Below, piece after piece: positions 51,230 to 60,470 of a stretch of 64,000 bases of DNA (position 1 is the first letter of the stretch; every line of letters begins with the position of its first letter). The translations under genes were made by a program, and so were the position numbers. The DNA is from Pseudomonas fluorescens (GTDB lineage: Bacteria; Pseudomonadota; Gammaproteobacteria; Pseudomonadales; Pseudomonadaceae), in assembly GCF_002022275.1 (NCBI RefSeq), contig NZ_MSDF01000052.1, positions 124,001 through 188,000 on the forward strand, given 5' to 3'. The notes under the pieces were generated by a model, which made no database searches, was not told the DNA's origin, and saw nothing but the letters and a program-made list of their open reading frames with translations.

Positions 51230-52381
51230 ATGCAAGATCTTGAATACACAGAAGAACAAGTCATGATTCGCGACATGGCGCGCGACTTTGCCCGGGGCGA
51301 GATCGCCCCCCACGCTCAAGCCTGGGAAAAAGCCGGCTGGATCGATGATGCACTTGTCGCAAAGATGGGCGAACTGGGATTGCTGGGCATGGTGGTGCCG
51401 GAAGAATGGGGCGGCACCTATGTCGACTACGTCGCCTACGCCCTGGCGGTTGAAGAGATTTCCGCCGGTGACGGTGCCACCGGTGCGCTGATGAGTATCC
51501 ATAATTCAGTGGGTTGCGGGCCAGTTCTCAACTACGGCACAGATGAACAGAAACAAACCTGGCTGGCAGACCTTGCCAGCGGCCAAGCCATTGGCTGTTT
51601 CTGCCTGACCGAACCCCAGGCCGGTTCCGAAGCCCACAACCTGCGCACCCGCGCCGAATTGCGTGACGGCCAGTGGGTGATCAACGGCGCCAAGCAGTTT
51701 GTCAGCAACGGCAAGCGCGCCAAGTTGGCCATTGTGTTCGCCGTGACCGACCCGGAGCTGGGCAAGAAAGGCATTTCCGCCTTCCTCGTGCCCACCGAGA
51801 CGCCGGGGTTCGTCGTGGATCGTACGGAACACAAGATGGGCATTCGCGCTTCGGACACCTGCGCCGTCACCCTCAACGGCTGCACCGTTCCGGAAGCCAA
51901 CCTGCTGGGTGAGCGCGGCAAGGGCTTGGCCATCGCCCTCTCCAACCTGGAAGGCGGCCGCATCGGTATTGCCGCCCAGGCGCTGGGCATTGCGCGTGCA
52001 GCCTTTGAGGCCGCGCTGGCCTACGCGCGCGATCGCGTGCAGTTCAACAAGGCAATCATCGAACACCAGAGCGTGGCCAACCTGCTGGCCGACATGCAAA
52101 CGCAACTGAACGCCGCACGCCTGTTGATCCTGCACGCCGCACGCCTGCGCAGCGCCGGCAAACCGTGCCTGTCGGAAGCCTCACAAGCCAAGCTGTTTGC
52201 CTCGGAAATGGCCGAGAAGGTCTGCTCATCCGCGATGCAGATTCACGGTGGGTATGGGTATCTGGAGGATTACCCGGTGGAGCGCTACTACCGGGATGCG
52301 CGGATCACGCAGATTTACGAGGGCACCAGCGAGATTCAGCGGATGGTGATTGCGCGGGAACTGAAGAACTACCAGCTCTAA
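51230..52381 (+). CDS. Acyl-CoA dehydrogenase (likely isobutyryl-CoA or related short/branched chain)
   Basis: The 383-residue flavoenzyme has CLTEPQAGSEAHNLRTRA (FAD/substrate contact), an FVSNGKRA loop and, near the C-terminus, GYGYLEDYPVERYYRDARITQIYEGTSEIQ, where the family's catalytic Glu lies in the Tyr-Glu-Gly-Thr motif. Paired with the hydrolase it suggests valine/isobutyryl-CoA catabolism. The second acyl-CoA dehydrogenase in this window (53319-54452) is similar but serves the opposite operon. Confidence 0.9.
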   Translation: MQDLEYTEEQVMIRDMARDFARGEIAPHAQAWEKAGWIDDALVAKMGELGLLGMVVPEEWGGTYVDYVAYALAVEEISAGDGATGALMSIHNSVGCGPVLNYGTDEQKQTWLADLASGQAIGCFCLTEPQAGSEAHNLRTRAELRDGQWVINGAKQFVSNGKRAKLAIVFAVTDPELGKKGISAFLVPTETPGFVVDRTEHKMGIRASDTCAVTLNGCTVPEANLLGERGKGLAIALSNLEGGRIGIAAQALGIARAAFEAALAYARDRVQFNKAIIEHQSVANLLADMQTQLNAARLLILHAARLRSAGKPCLSEASQAKLFASEMAEKVCSSAMQIHGGYGYLEDYPVERYYRDARITQIYEGTSEIQRMVIARELKNYQL

Positions 52382-52402
52382 CGGGTACGCCACAAAACCA
52401 AA

Positions 52403-52490
52403 TGTGGGAGCTGGCTTGCCTGCGATGCTGGCACCTCGGTCTATCAGTCATACCGAGGTGATGCCATCGCGGGCAAGCCCGGCTCCCACA
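52403..52490. repeat. REP pair (REPIN) between convergent acyl-CoA operons
   Basis: TGTGGGAGCTGGCTTGCC and the inverted GGCAAGCCCGGCTCCCACA bracket complementary ACCTCGGT/ACCGAGGT arms, forming one long hairpin, the standard Pseudomonas REP doublet. It probably also terminates both transcripts. Confidence 0.88.
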
Positions 52491-52533
52491 AAAGCCAGCT
52501 CCCACCGTTTGATCTCTGGTGTTTGAGATCGGG

Positions 52534-53307
52534 TTACTTATCCTTGAACTCCGGCGCCCGCTTGGCCACAAACGCCGCCATGCCTTCCTTCTGATCCAGC
52601 GTCGCAAACGCCGCATGGAACACCCGGCGCTCAAAGCGCACGCCTTCGGACAGGCTCACTTCAAACGCGCGATTCACGCTTTCCTTGACCATCATGCTGA
52701 TCGGCACGGACTTGCCGGCGATCAGTGTCGCGACTTTCAGCGCCTCTTCCAGCAATTCATCGGCCGGTACGATGCGCGCCACAATCCCGCAGCGCTCCGC
52801 TTCCACCGCGTCGATAAAGCGCCCGGTCAGGCACATTTCCATGGCCTTGGCCTTGCCTACGGCGCGGGTCAGGCGCTGGGTGCCGCCCATGCCCGGCAGT
52901 ACGCCGAGGTTGATTTCCGGCTGGCCAAACTTGGCACCGTCACCGGCCAGAATGAAATCGCACATCAACGCCAGTTCGCAGCCGCCGCCCAGGGCGAAAC
53001 CGTTAACGGCGGCGATGATCGGTTTGCGGCGGTTAGCCACGCGGTCACTGTCGCTGAACAGGTCGTCGAGGTAGATCTGCGGGTAGGTCAGCTCGGCCAT
53101 TTCCTTGATGTCGGCGCCGGCCGCGAAGGCTTTTTTCGAGCCGGTCAGCACGATGCAGCCGATTTCCGGGTTGGCCTCCAGGCTGTCCAGCGCCTGGTTC
53201 AGTTCACTGACCAGCTGCGCATTCAGGGCGTTCAGGGCTTGCGGGCGATTGAGGGTAATCAGCCCGACGCGGCCCTGCACTTCGAGCAAAATGGTGTCGT
53301 AACTCAT
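52534..53307 (-). CDS. Enoyl-CoA hydratase
   Basis: The 257-residue crotonase has GSKKAFAAGADIKEMAE (oxyanion hole), FALGGGCELALMCDFILA (first catalytic Glu region) and PEINLGVLPGMGGTQRL (second Glu). It hydrates 2-enoyl-CoA thioesters, here probably tiglyl-CoA or crotonyl-CoA. It is the last gene of the minus-strand cluster, which matches the P. putida PP_2213-2217 type locus. Confidence 0.93.
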   Translation of the reverse strand: MSYDTILLEVQGRVGLITLNRPQALNALNAQLVSELNQALDSLEANPEIGCIVLTGSKKAFAAGADIKEMAELTYPQIYLDDLFSDSDRVANRRKPIIAAVNGFALGGGCELALMCDFILAGDGAKFGQPEINLGVLPGMGGTQRLTRAVGKAKAMEMCLTGRFIDAVEAERCGIVARIVPADELLEEALKVATLIAGKSVPISMMVKESVNRAFEVSLSEGVRFERRVFHAAFATLDQKEGMAAFVAKRAPEFKDK

Positions 53308-53318
53308 GTTTCGGCTCC

Positions 53319-54452
53319 TTAAAGATTGCGTGAGATGACCATGCGCTGAATATCGCTGGTGCCTTCGTAAATCTGGCAGACCCGCACATCGCGGTAGATC
53401 CGCTCCAGGGGGAAGTCGCTCAGGTAACCGTAACCGCCCAGGGTTTGCAAGGCGGCCGAGCAGACTTTCTCGGCCATTTCCGAAGCAAACAGCTTGGCCA
53501 TGGACGCTTCGACCAGCGCAGGTTTGCCGCTGTCACGCAGGGCGGCGGCGTAATGCACCATCTGGCGGGCCACGGCAATTTGCGTGGCCATGTCGGCCAG
53601 GCGAAAGGCCACGGCCTGATGTTCGATGATGGGCTTGCCAAAGCTTTCCCGCTCACGGGCGTAGTCACGCGCCGCTTCGAACGCGGCGCGGGCCATGCCC
53701 ACCGCTTGCGAGGCAATACCCACGCGACCGCCTTCGAGGTTGGCCAAGGCAATTTTGTAGCCTTCGCCCTCCTCGCCCAAACGGTTGGCGACCGGCACCT
53801 TTACGTCTTCGAACAGGATTTGGCAGGTGTCGGAGGCATGCTGGCCGAGTTTGTCTTCGACCCGCGCCACCGTGTAGCCCGGCGAATCGGTGGGCACGAT
53901 AAACGCGCTGATCCCGCGCTTGCCCGCTGCCGGGTCGGTCACCGCAAACACAATCACGATCCCGGCGTTTTGCCCGGACGTAATGAACTGTTTGCAGCCG
54001 TTGAGCACGTAATGGTCACCCTCCAGACGGGCACGGGTTTTCAGGCCGCTGGCGTCGGAGCCGGCTTGCGGCTCGGTCAGCGCAAACGCACCGAGCATGG
54101 CGCCGCTGGCCAGGGGTTTGAGGAATTGTTCTTTCTGCGCGTCGTTGCCGAATCTGAGGATCGGCACACAGCCCACCGAGTTGTGCACGCTCATGATGGT
54201 CGAGCAGGCGCCGTCGCCCGCGGCGATTTCCTCAAGGGCCATGGCATAAGCCAGGTAGCCTGTGTCGCAACCGCCCCACTGTTCCGGCACCAACATGCCG
54301 AAAAAGCCCAGTTCAGCCATTTCGCCGATGGCTTCCTTGGGAAACCGATGCTCACGGTCCCACTCGGCGGCGAAGGGTTTCAGGCGTTCCTGGGCAAATT
54401 GCCGGGCCGCCTCGCTGATTTGCAGTTGTTCGTCATCTGGTAGCATGGACAT
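53319..54452 (-). CDS. Acyl-CoA dehydrogenase (short/branched chain)
   Basis: The 377-residue flavoenzyme has ALTEPQAGSDASGLKTRA, KQFITSGQNAGIVIVFAVTD and the C-terminal CQIYEGTSDIQRMVIS with the catalytic glutamate. It should form the 2,3-double bond in 2-methylbutyryl-CoA or butyryl-CoA. It starts 3 bp after the thiolase gene and ends 11 bp before the hydratase gene, so the cluster is one transcript. Confidence 0.92.
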   Translation of the reverse strand: MSMLPDDEQLQISEAARQFAQERLKPFAAEWDREHRFPKEAIGEMAELGFFGMLVPEQWGGCDTGYLAYAMALEEIAAGDGACSTIMSVHNSVGCVPILRFGNDAQKEQFLKPLASGAMLGAFALTEPQAGSDASGLKTRARLEGDHYVLNGCKQFITSGQNAGIVIVFAVTDPAAGKRGISAFIVPTDSPGYTVARVEDKLGQHASDTCQILFEDVKVPVANRLGEEGEGYKIALANLEGGRVGIASQAVGMARAAFEAARDYARERESFGKPIIEHQAVAFRLADMATQIAVARQMVHYAAALRDSGKPALVEASMAKLFASEMAEKVCSAALQTLGGYGYLSDFPLERIYRDVRVCQIYEGTSDIQRMVISRNL

Positions 54453-54455
54453 TCC

Positions 54456-55646
54456 TCAGTACAGGCATTCGACAGCCATGGCCGTGGCTTCACCACCGCC
54501 GATGCAGATGGCGGCGACGCCACGCTTCATGCCTTTCTGGCGCAGGGCCGAGAGCAAGGTCACCAGAATGCGCGCGCCGGACGCGCCGATCGGGTGGCCC
54601 AGGGCGCAGGCGCCGCCGTGCACATTGACCTTCTCGTGGGGAATTTCCAGCTTGCTCATGGTCACCAGGCTGACCACAGCGAAGGCTTCGTTGATCTCGA
54701 AGAGGTCAACGTCGCCCAGATTCCAGCCGGTTTTGCTCATCAACTTGCGAATCGCGCCTACCGGTGCCACCGGAAACAGCCCCGGCTCATCGGCAAAGGC
54801 GGCGTGGCCGTGGATGACGGCCAAGGGTTTGAGCCCGCGCTTCTGCGCTTCGGAATGACGCATCAGCAGCAGCGCCGCCGCACCGTCGGAAATCGAGCTG
54901 GAGTTGGCTGCCGTCACGGTGCCGCCTTCGCGGAAGGCCGGTTTCAGGCCTGTGATCTTGTCCAGCTTGGCCTTGGGTGGCTGCTCGTCATGCAGGATGG
55001 TTTTTTGCTCTTTGCCAACGGTGACCTGCACAGGGACGATTTCCGCCGCGAAGTTGCCGTGGGTGATCGCTTCCTGCGCACGGGTCAGCGAGGCAATGGC
55101 GAATGCATCCTGGGCTTCGCGACTGAAGCCGTTGTATTCGGCGCAGTCCTCGGCAAAGGTGCCCATCAGGCGGCCTTTGTCGTAGGCATCTTCAAGGCCG
55201 TCGAGGAACATATGGTCCAGCACCTTGCCGTGGCCCATGCGATAGCCGCTGCGCGCACGGTCCAGCAGGTACGGAGCGTTGGACATGCTTTCCATGCCGC
55301 CTGCGATGACCACATCAACACTGCCGGCCAGCAGCGAATCGTGGGCCAGAATGGTGGCTTCCATGCCCGAACCACACATTTTGTTGAGGGTGGTGCAGCG
55401 CGTGCCTTTGTCCAGCCCCGCACCCAGCGCCGCCTGACGCGCAGGCGCTTGGCCCAGGCCTGCCGGCAACACGCAGCCAAACAGCACTTCATCCACGGCA
55501 TCGGTGGCGATACCGGCACGCTCAACGGCGGCGCGAATCGCGGCTGCGCCCAGTTGTGGCGCCGTCAGGCCTTTAAGGTCGCCCTGAAAACCGCCCATGG
55601 GCGTACGCGCGGCGCTGACGATAACGATGGGATCATTCATGAACAT
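54456..55646 (-). CDS. Acetyl-CoA C-acyltransferase (thiolase)
   Basis: This 396-residue thiolase has the active-site cysteine in LNKMCGSGMEA, a second conserved NVHGGACALGHPIGASGAR with the histidine, and CIGGGEATAM with the second cysteine. It cleaves 3-ketoacyl-CoA such as 2-methylacetoacetyl-CoA. In P. putida the corresponding gene is, from memory, called fadAx. ATG 55646 is followed by a second ATG two codons on. Confidence 0.93.
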   Translation of the reverse strand: MFMNDPIVIVSAARTPMGGFQGDLKGLTAPQLGAAAIRAAVERAGIATDAVDEVLFGCVLPAGLGQAPARQAALGAGLDKGTRCTTLNKMCGSGMEATILAHDSLLAGSVDVVIAGGMESMSNAPYLLDRARSGYRMGHGKVLDHMFLDGLEDAYDKGRLMGTFAEDCAEYNGFSREAQDAFAIASLTRAQEAITHGNFAAEIVPVQVTVGKEQKTILHDEQPPKAKLDKITGLKPAFREGGTVTAANSSSISDGAAALLLMRHSEAQKRGLKPLAVIHGHAAFADEPGLFPVAPVGAIRKLMSKTGWNLGDVDLFEINEAFAVVSLVTMSKLEIPHEKVNVHGGACALGHPIGASGARILVTLLSALRQKGMKRGVAAICIGGGEATAMAVECLY

Positions 55647-55652
55647 TTCTCC

Positions 55653-56420
55653 TTACTTGGCGGCCATGCGCAAGGCGCCGTCGAGACGGATCACCTCGCC
55701 GTTGAGCATGCTGTTTTCGATGATATGGCGCACCAGCGCGGCGTATTCGGCGGGCTTGCCGAGGCGTGGCGGGAATGGCACGCCCGCGGCCAGCGAGTCG
55801 CGCACCTCAGGCGTCATGCCGGCCATCATCGGCGTCTCGAAAATGCCGGGGGCGATGGTCATCACGCGAATGCCGAAGCGCGCCAGCTCACGGGCGGCGG
55901 GCAAGGTCAGACTGGCGATGGCGCCTTTGGACGCGGCATACGCCGCCTGGCCGATCTGCCCGTCAAACGCGGCGACCGAGGCGGTATTGATGATCACACC
56001 GCGCTCGCCGTCGGCATTCGCTTCGGTTTCGGCGATGGCCGCAGCGGCTAGGCGCAACAGGTTGAAACTGCCGATCAGGTTGACGTTGATCACCTGGGCA
56101 AAGCTGGCCAGGCCGTGGGGCCCGTTCTTGCCGAGGATTTTCTCGCCGCGCACCACACCGGCGCAGTTGACCAGCCCGTGCAAACCGCCAAAAGCGGCGA
56201 CTGCGGCTTGCACGGCGGCTTCGGCGGCAGCTTCCTGGCTGATATCGGCCACAGCGCTGCGGGCGTTATCGCCCAGCTGTTGGGCTTTGGCGGCGACCGC
56301 CTCGGCGTTCAGGTCCACCAGCATCACTTTGGCACCGGCGGCCACGAGCATTTCAGCGGTGGCCGCGCCGAGGCCCGACGCGCCGCCGCTGACCAGAAAT
56401 ACCTTGTTTTCAATCTGCAT
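55653..56420 (-). CDS. 3-hydroxyacyl-CoA dehydrogenase of the SDR type (HSD10-like)
   Basis: The 255-residue SDR has VSGGASGLGAATAEMLV (NAD motif), Asp after the second strand (LVDLNAEAV, indicating NAD), NTASVAAFDGQIGQAAYAAS with the Ser/Tyr pair and a Lys in ASKGAI. The closest textbook relative is HSD17B10, the 2-methyl-3-hydroxybutyryl-CoA dehydrogenase of isoleucine catabolism. It lies 6 bp from the thiolase gene. Confidence 0.9.
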   Translation of the reverse strand: MQIENKVFLVSGGASGLGAATAEMLVAAGAKVMLVDLNAEAVAAKAQQLGDNARSAVADISQEAAAEAAVQAAVAAFGGLHGLVNCAGVVRGEKILGKNGPHGLASFAQVINVNLIGSFNLLRLAAAAIAETEANADGERGVIINTASVAAFDGQIGQAAYAASKGAIASLTLPAARELARFGIRVMTIAPGIFETPMMAGMTPEVRDSLAAGVPFPPRLGKPAEYAALVRHIIENSMLNGEVIRLDGALRMAAK

Positions 56421-56440
56421 CAATGTGTCCTTAAAGTGGA

Positions 56441-58084
56441 TCAGGCAATCGCCGCTTTGGCGATTTCCTGGTTACGCAAAATAAAACGTTGCAGCTTGCC
56501 GCTCGGGGTCTTGGGCAAGTCGCTGACAAATTCGATTTCTCTCGGGTAGGCATGCGCGGCCAGGCGCTTGCGCACATGCAGGCGCAGTTCTTCGGCCAGC
56601 TCCGCGGTTGCGCGGTACTGCGCGTTGATGACGACGAAGGCTTTCACCACTTCCGTACGCTCCGGGCACGGTTTACCAACGACGGCCGCCTCGATCACGG
56701 CCGGGTGCTCCACCAGCGCGCTTTCCACGTCGAACGGGCCCACGCGGTAGCCGGACGTGGTGATCACGTCATCACTGCGCCCGACAAAACTGATGCTGCC
56801 GTTGGGGTTCAGCTCCACGGTGTCGCCGCTGAGGTAGTACTTGCCGACGAAGGCCTTGGTGTTCACCCCGTCGTAGCCGGCGAACCAGCACATCGGCGAC
56901 TGTTCACGGTCGATCGCCAGAATGCCCGGTTGGCCGGCGGGCAATTCCTGATGATTGTCGTCGAGTACCACAATGCGGTGGCCCGGCGAGGCAAACCCGG
57001 CTGAGCCCACATGCACCGGGTGCTCAAGGCCGTGGTGGTTGCACAGCACCATGCCCAGCTCGGTCTGGCCGTAGTGGTCGTGGATGGTCACGCCCAGGTT
57101 GTCCGCGAACCAACGGATCACTTCCGGGTTCAACGGCTCGCCGGCGCTGCTGACAATACGCAGCTTGCCCTTGATGGAACTGGCGAACTGTTCGCCACCG
57201 GCAATCAGCATGCGATACGCCGTCGGCGAACCGGTGAGGTTGGTGATCGCGTATTTATTGATGACCCGGCAGGTGCTTTCCAGCGTGAACGGACCATCGT
57301 AGAAGGTAATCGGGTGGCCCATCGACAGAGGCCCGGTCACGCCGAAATAGATGCCATAGGCCCACCCCGGATCAGCGACGTTCCAGAACGCGTCTTCAGG
57401 GCGCAGGTCTACCGCGTCACGGGTGTAACTCTGAAAGGCGACGATGGCCTTGAGCGGCACCGACAGCGCTTTCGACGGGCCGGTGGTGCCGGAGGTGAAC
57501 ATCAGCAGGAACGGATCATCCCCGCCCAGCAACACGGGCTCGCAGACGTTGGAGTGGTTGGGCAGCTCGGCCCAGAAACTGAAATCGCCGCGCACGATGC
57601 CCTCACCCCTGGCGCCGGCGACCGTGACGATGGTCGGGCAGCCTGCCACGTCGACCAGCTTGGGCCGGTTCACCGCGTCGGTGACCACCAGCGCTGCGCC
57701 GGAACTGTTCAGGCGATGTTCGATGGCCTTGGGGCCGAACGCGGTAAACAGCGGCTGATAGACCGCGCCGATGCGCCAGGTGGCGAATACCACCACCAAC
57801 AATTCAGCGGTGCGTGGCAGCAGGCCGGCCACCTTGTCACCGCGTTTGACGCCCTGGGCCAGCAGGAAATTGGCGAAACGTGAAGCCTGATCCTGCAGTT
57901 CGGTGAACGTGGACGTAGCGCTGCGCCCGTCCTTGCCCTCCCAGAACAATGCGATGCGCCCCGGCAGCGCGTGGCGGTCACAGCATTCCACACAGGCATT
58001 GAGCGCTTGCAGGTTGCCCGCCAGCGCGGCGTCGACGGTGTGCGGGTAGTCAAATTCGGTGGTGGCAGCCAAATACTCACGCAT
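56441..58084 (-). CDS. Acyl-CoA synthetase (AMP-forming)
   Basis: The 547-residue enzyme of the acetyl-CoA-synthetase-like group has the P-loop LMFTSGTTGPSKALSVP, the adenylate motif DHYGQTELG, the hinge GRSDDVITTSGYRVGP and a C-terminal catalytic Lys in TPSGKLQRF. It activates a short-chain fatty acid for entry into the downstream beta-oxidation enzymes, and is the first gene of the minus-strand operon. ATG 58084 gives the normal N-terminus; an upstream extension to 58132 lacks family similarity. Confidence 0.9.
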   Translation of the reverse strand: MREYLAATTEFDYPHTVDAALAGNLQALNACVECCDRHALPGRIALFWEGKDGRSATSTFTELQDQASRFANFLLAQGVKRGDKVAGLLPRTAELLVVVFATWRIGAVYQPLFTAFGPKAIEHRLNSSGAALVVTDAVNRPKLVDVAGCPTIVTVAGARGEGIVRGDFSFWAELPNHSNVCEPVLLGGDDPFLLMFTSGTTGPSKALSVPLKAIVAFQSYTRDAVDLRPEDAFWNVADPGWAYGIYFGVTGPLSMGHPITFYDGPFTLESTCRVINKYAITNLTGSPTAYRMLIAGGEQFASSIKGKLRIVSSAGEPLNPEVIRWFADNLGVTIHDHYGQTELGMVLCNHHGLEHPVHVGSAGFASPGHRIVVLDDNHQELPAGQPGILAIDREQSPMCWFAGYDGVNTKAFVGKYYLSGDTVELNPNGSISFVGRSDDVITTSGYRVGPFDVESALVEHPAVIEAAVVGKPCPERTEVVKAFVVINAQYRATAELAEELRLHVRKRLAAHAYPREIEFVSDLPKTPSGKLQRFILRNQEIAKAAIA

Positions 58085-58297
58085 CGCTTCAAATCCTTCT
58101 GTGTTTTTATTTTCAGGACGTAAACCTCGCAAATAGTCGCTCTAGAGCGGTGCAGCGGCAATGGTCAAAGCCTTCAACCTCGCTGACTGGTTTGGCCAAT
58201 GATTGATCGCGCCAATCAACCGGTCAGCCCAAGTGATTGGACGCCCGCCCGGCAGGCTTCTAACCTGAGGGTCTGCGCCACAGAAGAAACCCTCCCG

Positions 58298-59191
58298 ATG
58301 ATCGTGCGTCCCAAGCCCAACCTCCTGGGTATCCTGTTTTCCCTCAAGGGCTCGATTGCCAAACGTATTGCCTTGCGCAGCTTGCTGGTCACCCTGCTGG
58401 CCTCGGTGATCGTGCTGGTGGAGACCTGGCACCCTGCGTATTTCTCCAAGGTGAACGCTACGCCGTTCACCCTGCTCGGGTTGTCGCTGTCGATCTTCAT
58501 GAGTTTTCGCAACAACGCCTGCTATGACCGCTGGTGGGAGGGCCGTAAACAGCTGGGGCAGATGATTATTGAAGTGCGTTCGCTGATTCGCGAAACCCAG
58601 GTACTCGGTGATTCGCCCGAGCGTGCGGGCCTGCTGCGCGGGCTGTGTGGTTTCGCCCATGGCTTGATCGCACGCTTGCGTCACGAAGATGAAACCCGGG
58701 CAATCAATCCCTGGATGGCGGTGAATGCTGGCCATCCCAACCTGCCCGACAGGGTGTTGCAGCACCTCGGCGCGACGTTTTCCGAACTGGCTGCACAGGG
58801 TGTGATCAGCGAATGGCGTTATACCCAATGGGAAACCCGCCTGGTCAGCCTCAGCCAGGTGCAGGCCGCGTGCGAGCGGATCAAGCACACGCCGCTGCCC
58901 TTCCCTTACACGCTGCTGTTACACCGCACCATCTACCTGTTCTGCATTCTGCTGCCGTTTGCCATGGCCGAGCCGCTGGGCTGGCTGACGCCGGTGTTCA
59001 CCGCCATCGTCAGCTACACCTTCTTTGGCCTGGACGAAATCGGCGACGACCTGGAAGACCCGTTCGGTTTCGACGAAAACGACCTGCCGTGCAATGCGCT
59101 GGTACGCACCCTGGAGCGCGAGGTACTCGCCGCCCTTGGCGAAACTGACTTGCCGCCTGCCCTTGAGCCGGTGGAATACGTACTGACCTGA
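58298..59191 (+). CDS. Bestrophin-family anion channel (YneE-like)
   Basis: The 297-residue protein has the bestrophin pattern: GSIAKRIALRSLLVTLLASV, NATPFTLLGLSLSIFMSFRNNACYDRWWEGRK (pore neck), and IGDDLEDPFGFDENDLPCNA, the acidic cluster. Bacterial members form pentameric cation or anion channels in the inner membrane. It is monocistronic, facing away from the acyl-CoA operon. Confidence 0.9.
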   Translation: MIVRPKPNLLGILFSLKGSIAKRIALRSLLVTLLASVIVLVETWHPAYFSKVNATPFTLLGLSLSIFMSFRNNACYDRWWEGRKQLGQMIIEVRSLIRETQVLGDSPERAGLLRGLCGFAHGLIARLRHEDETRAINPWMAVNAGHPNLPDRVLQHLGATFSELAAQGVISEWRYTQWETRLVSLSQVQAACERIKHTPLPFPYTLLLHRTIYLFCILLPFAMAEPLGWLTPVFTAIVSYTFFGLDEIGDDLEDPFGFDENDLPCNALVRTLEREVLAALGETDLPPALEPVEYVLT

Positions 59192-59267
59192 CGCCGGTTT
59201 GACACTCGCGGTGGTCTGACCGAAGCTGATGGCTTTGCAATAGCTGCTCAAGCTTTTGGACGCCTGC

Positions 59268-60326
59268 ATGTCAAAGTCACGCCGTAACGTCATCATCGGC
59301 CTGTGCGCCCTGCTGTTGATTGTTTCTGCCACCTGGTATTTCTCCCGCTCAACTCCGGTGACCGTGCCGCCTGCGATTGCCCATGGTTATGCCAAAGCGC
59401 TCAAACAGGCGCATAACGGCGAGCCCGGGGCTGCGCGCGTGCTGTATCAGCAATTGGGCCGCCCGGATCTGTCCCCCGAGCGTCGCGCTGCGCTGCATGC
59501 CGAATTGCCCAACTACCCAAGCCCGCAGGCGCTGAAGCTGGCCGATAAAGACCTGGCCGATGCGTCGCCGCTGGTGCGCGAGGCCGCGATCCACAGCATC
59601 GTCGGCCTGGTGCCTACCGGCCAACGCACGCTGCTGCTGGGGCCGGCACTGGACGACCCCGAGCAAGAAGTCCGCTTCGCCGCCGCCAATGCCTTGCTGG
59701 GTTTGTCGCCGGATACCCTCGGCCTGTATTTCGGCCCCCTGCAGCAAGTGCTCGATGAGTTCGTGAAAAAGATCAAGGCCGAGCCCGAATCAGCCGAGAG
59801 CTGGATTCAGCTGGCGCGCCTGTACATCCACAGCGCGTTGTTGCCGGACGCGCAAAATGCACTGCAACAGGCGATTCGCTTGCAACCGGACAACCTGCAA
59901 GCGGTGGTCGCCCAGATCGAGTTACTGGATAAGCAAGGCAAGTCGGAAGAGTCCCGCCAGCTACTCGCGCAACAACTGGCGGCGCATCCGGAATCGGCCT
60001 ACTTGCAACACGCCCTGGGCATGTGGCTGCTGCACCACGGTGAGCGCCCTTACGCCCTGCTCGGCCTGTCCAAGGCGGTGGAGCTGGAACCGGACAATCA
60101 GGATTACCGTTACGACCTGGCCACCACCCTGCACGCCCAGGAGGAGCTGGAAGCCGCCCAGCGCCAGTTGGAGGAAATCATCCAGCGCCACCCCGCCAAC
60201 CGCAAAGCCCGCGTGCTGCTGGTCAATTACTGGAAAGAAAGCGGCCAGCTGCAGAATGTTCAGGTGCTGCTGGCGCAATTGGAGCAGCAGAATCCGGATG
60301 ATCCGGCGCTGCAGCAGGGCTTGTGA
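59268..60326 (+). CDS. Membrane-anchored HEAT/TPR-repeat protein
   Basis: The 352-residue protein has an N-terminal membrane anchor (VIIGLCALLLIVSATWYF). A short HEAT-like region follows (ASPLVREAAIHSIVGLV, VRFAAANALLGLSP), then about four TPR units from residue 165 to the end (AESWIQLARLYIHSALLPDA, PESAYLQHALGMWLLHHGER). The repeats probably face the periplasm and serve as a binding scaffold. No partner is evident; the TPR arrangement resembles NrfG-type accessory proteins. The gene ends 145 bp before the KaiC-like gene. Confidence 0.75.
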   Translation: MSKSRRNVIIGLCALLLIVSATWYFSRSTPVTVPPAIAHGYAKALKQAHNGEPGAARVLYQQLGRPDLSPERRAALHAELPNYPSPQALKLADKDLADASPLVREAAIHSIVGLVPTGQRTLLLGPALDDPEQEVRFAAANALLGLSPDTLGLYFGPLQQVLDEFVKKIKAEPESAESWIQLARLYIHSALLPDAQNALQQAIRLQPDNLQAVVAQIELLDKQGKSEESRQLLAQQLAAHPESAYLQHALGMWLLHHGERPYALLGLSKAVELEPDNQDYRYDLATTLHAQEELEAAQRQLEEIIQRHPANRKARVLLVNYWKESGQLQNVQVLLAQLEQQNPDDPALQQGL

Positions 60327-60470
60327 TGGCACCGCAAAACTTGTCAAAATTCAACCCGTTTGTACAAATATTACAAAGCGTTGAACCGCCACAGGCCGCC
60401 ACGGTCAAGTAAATATGGCGCGCCCAATGCGGGCGCGCACCTCTACTTGTACGTGACCTGAGGGCACTTC

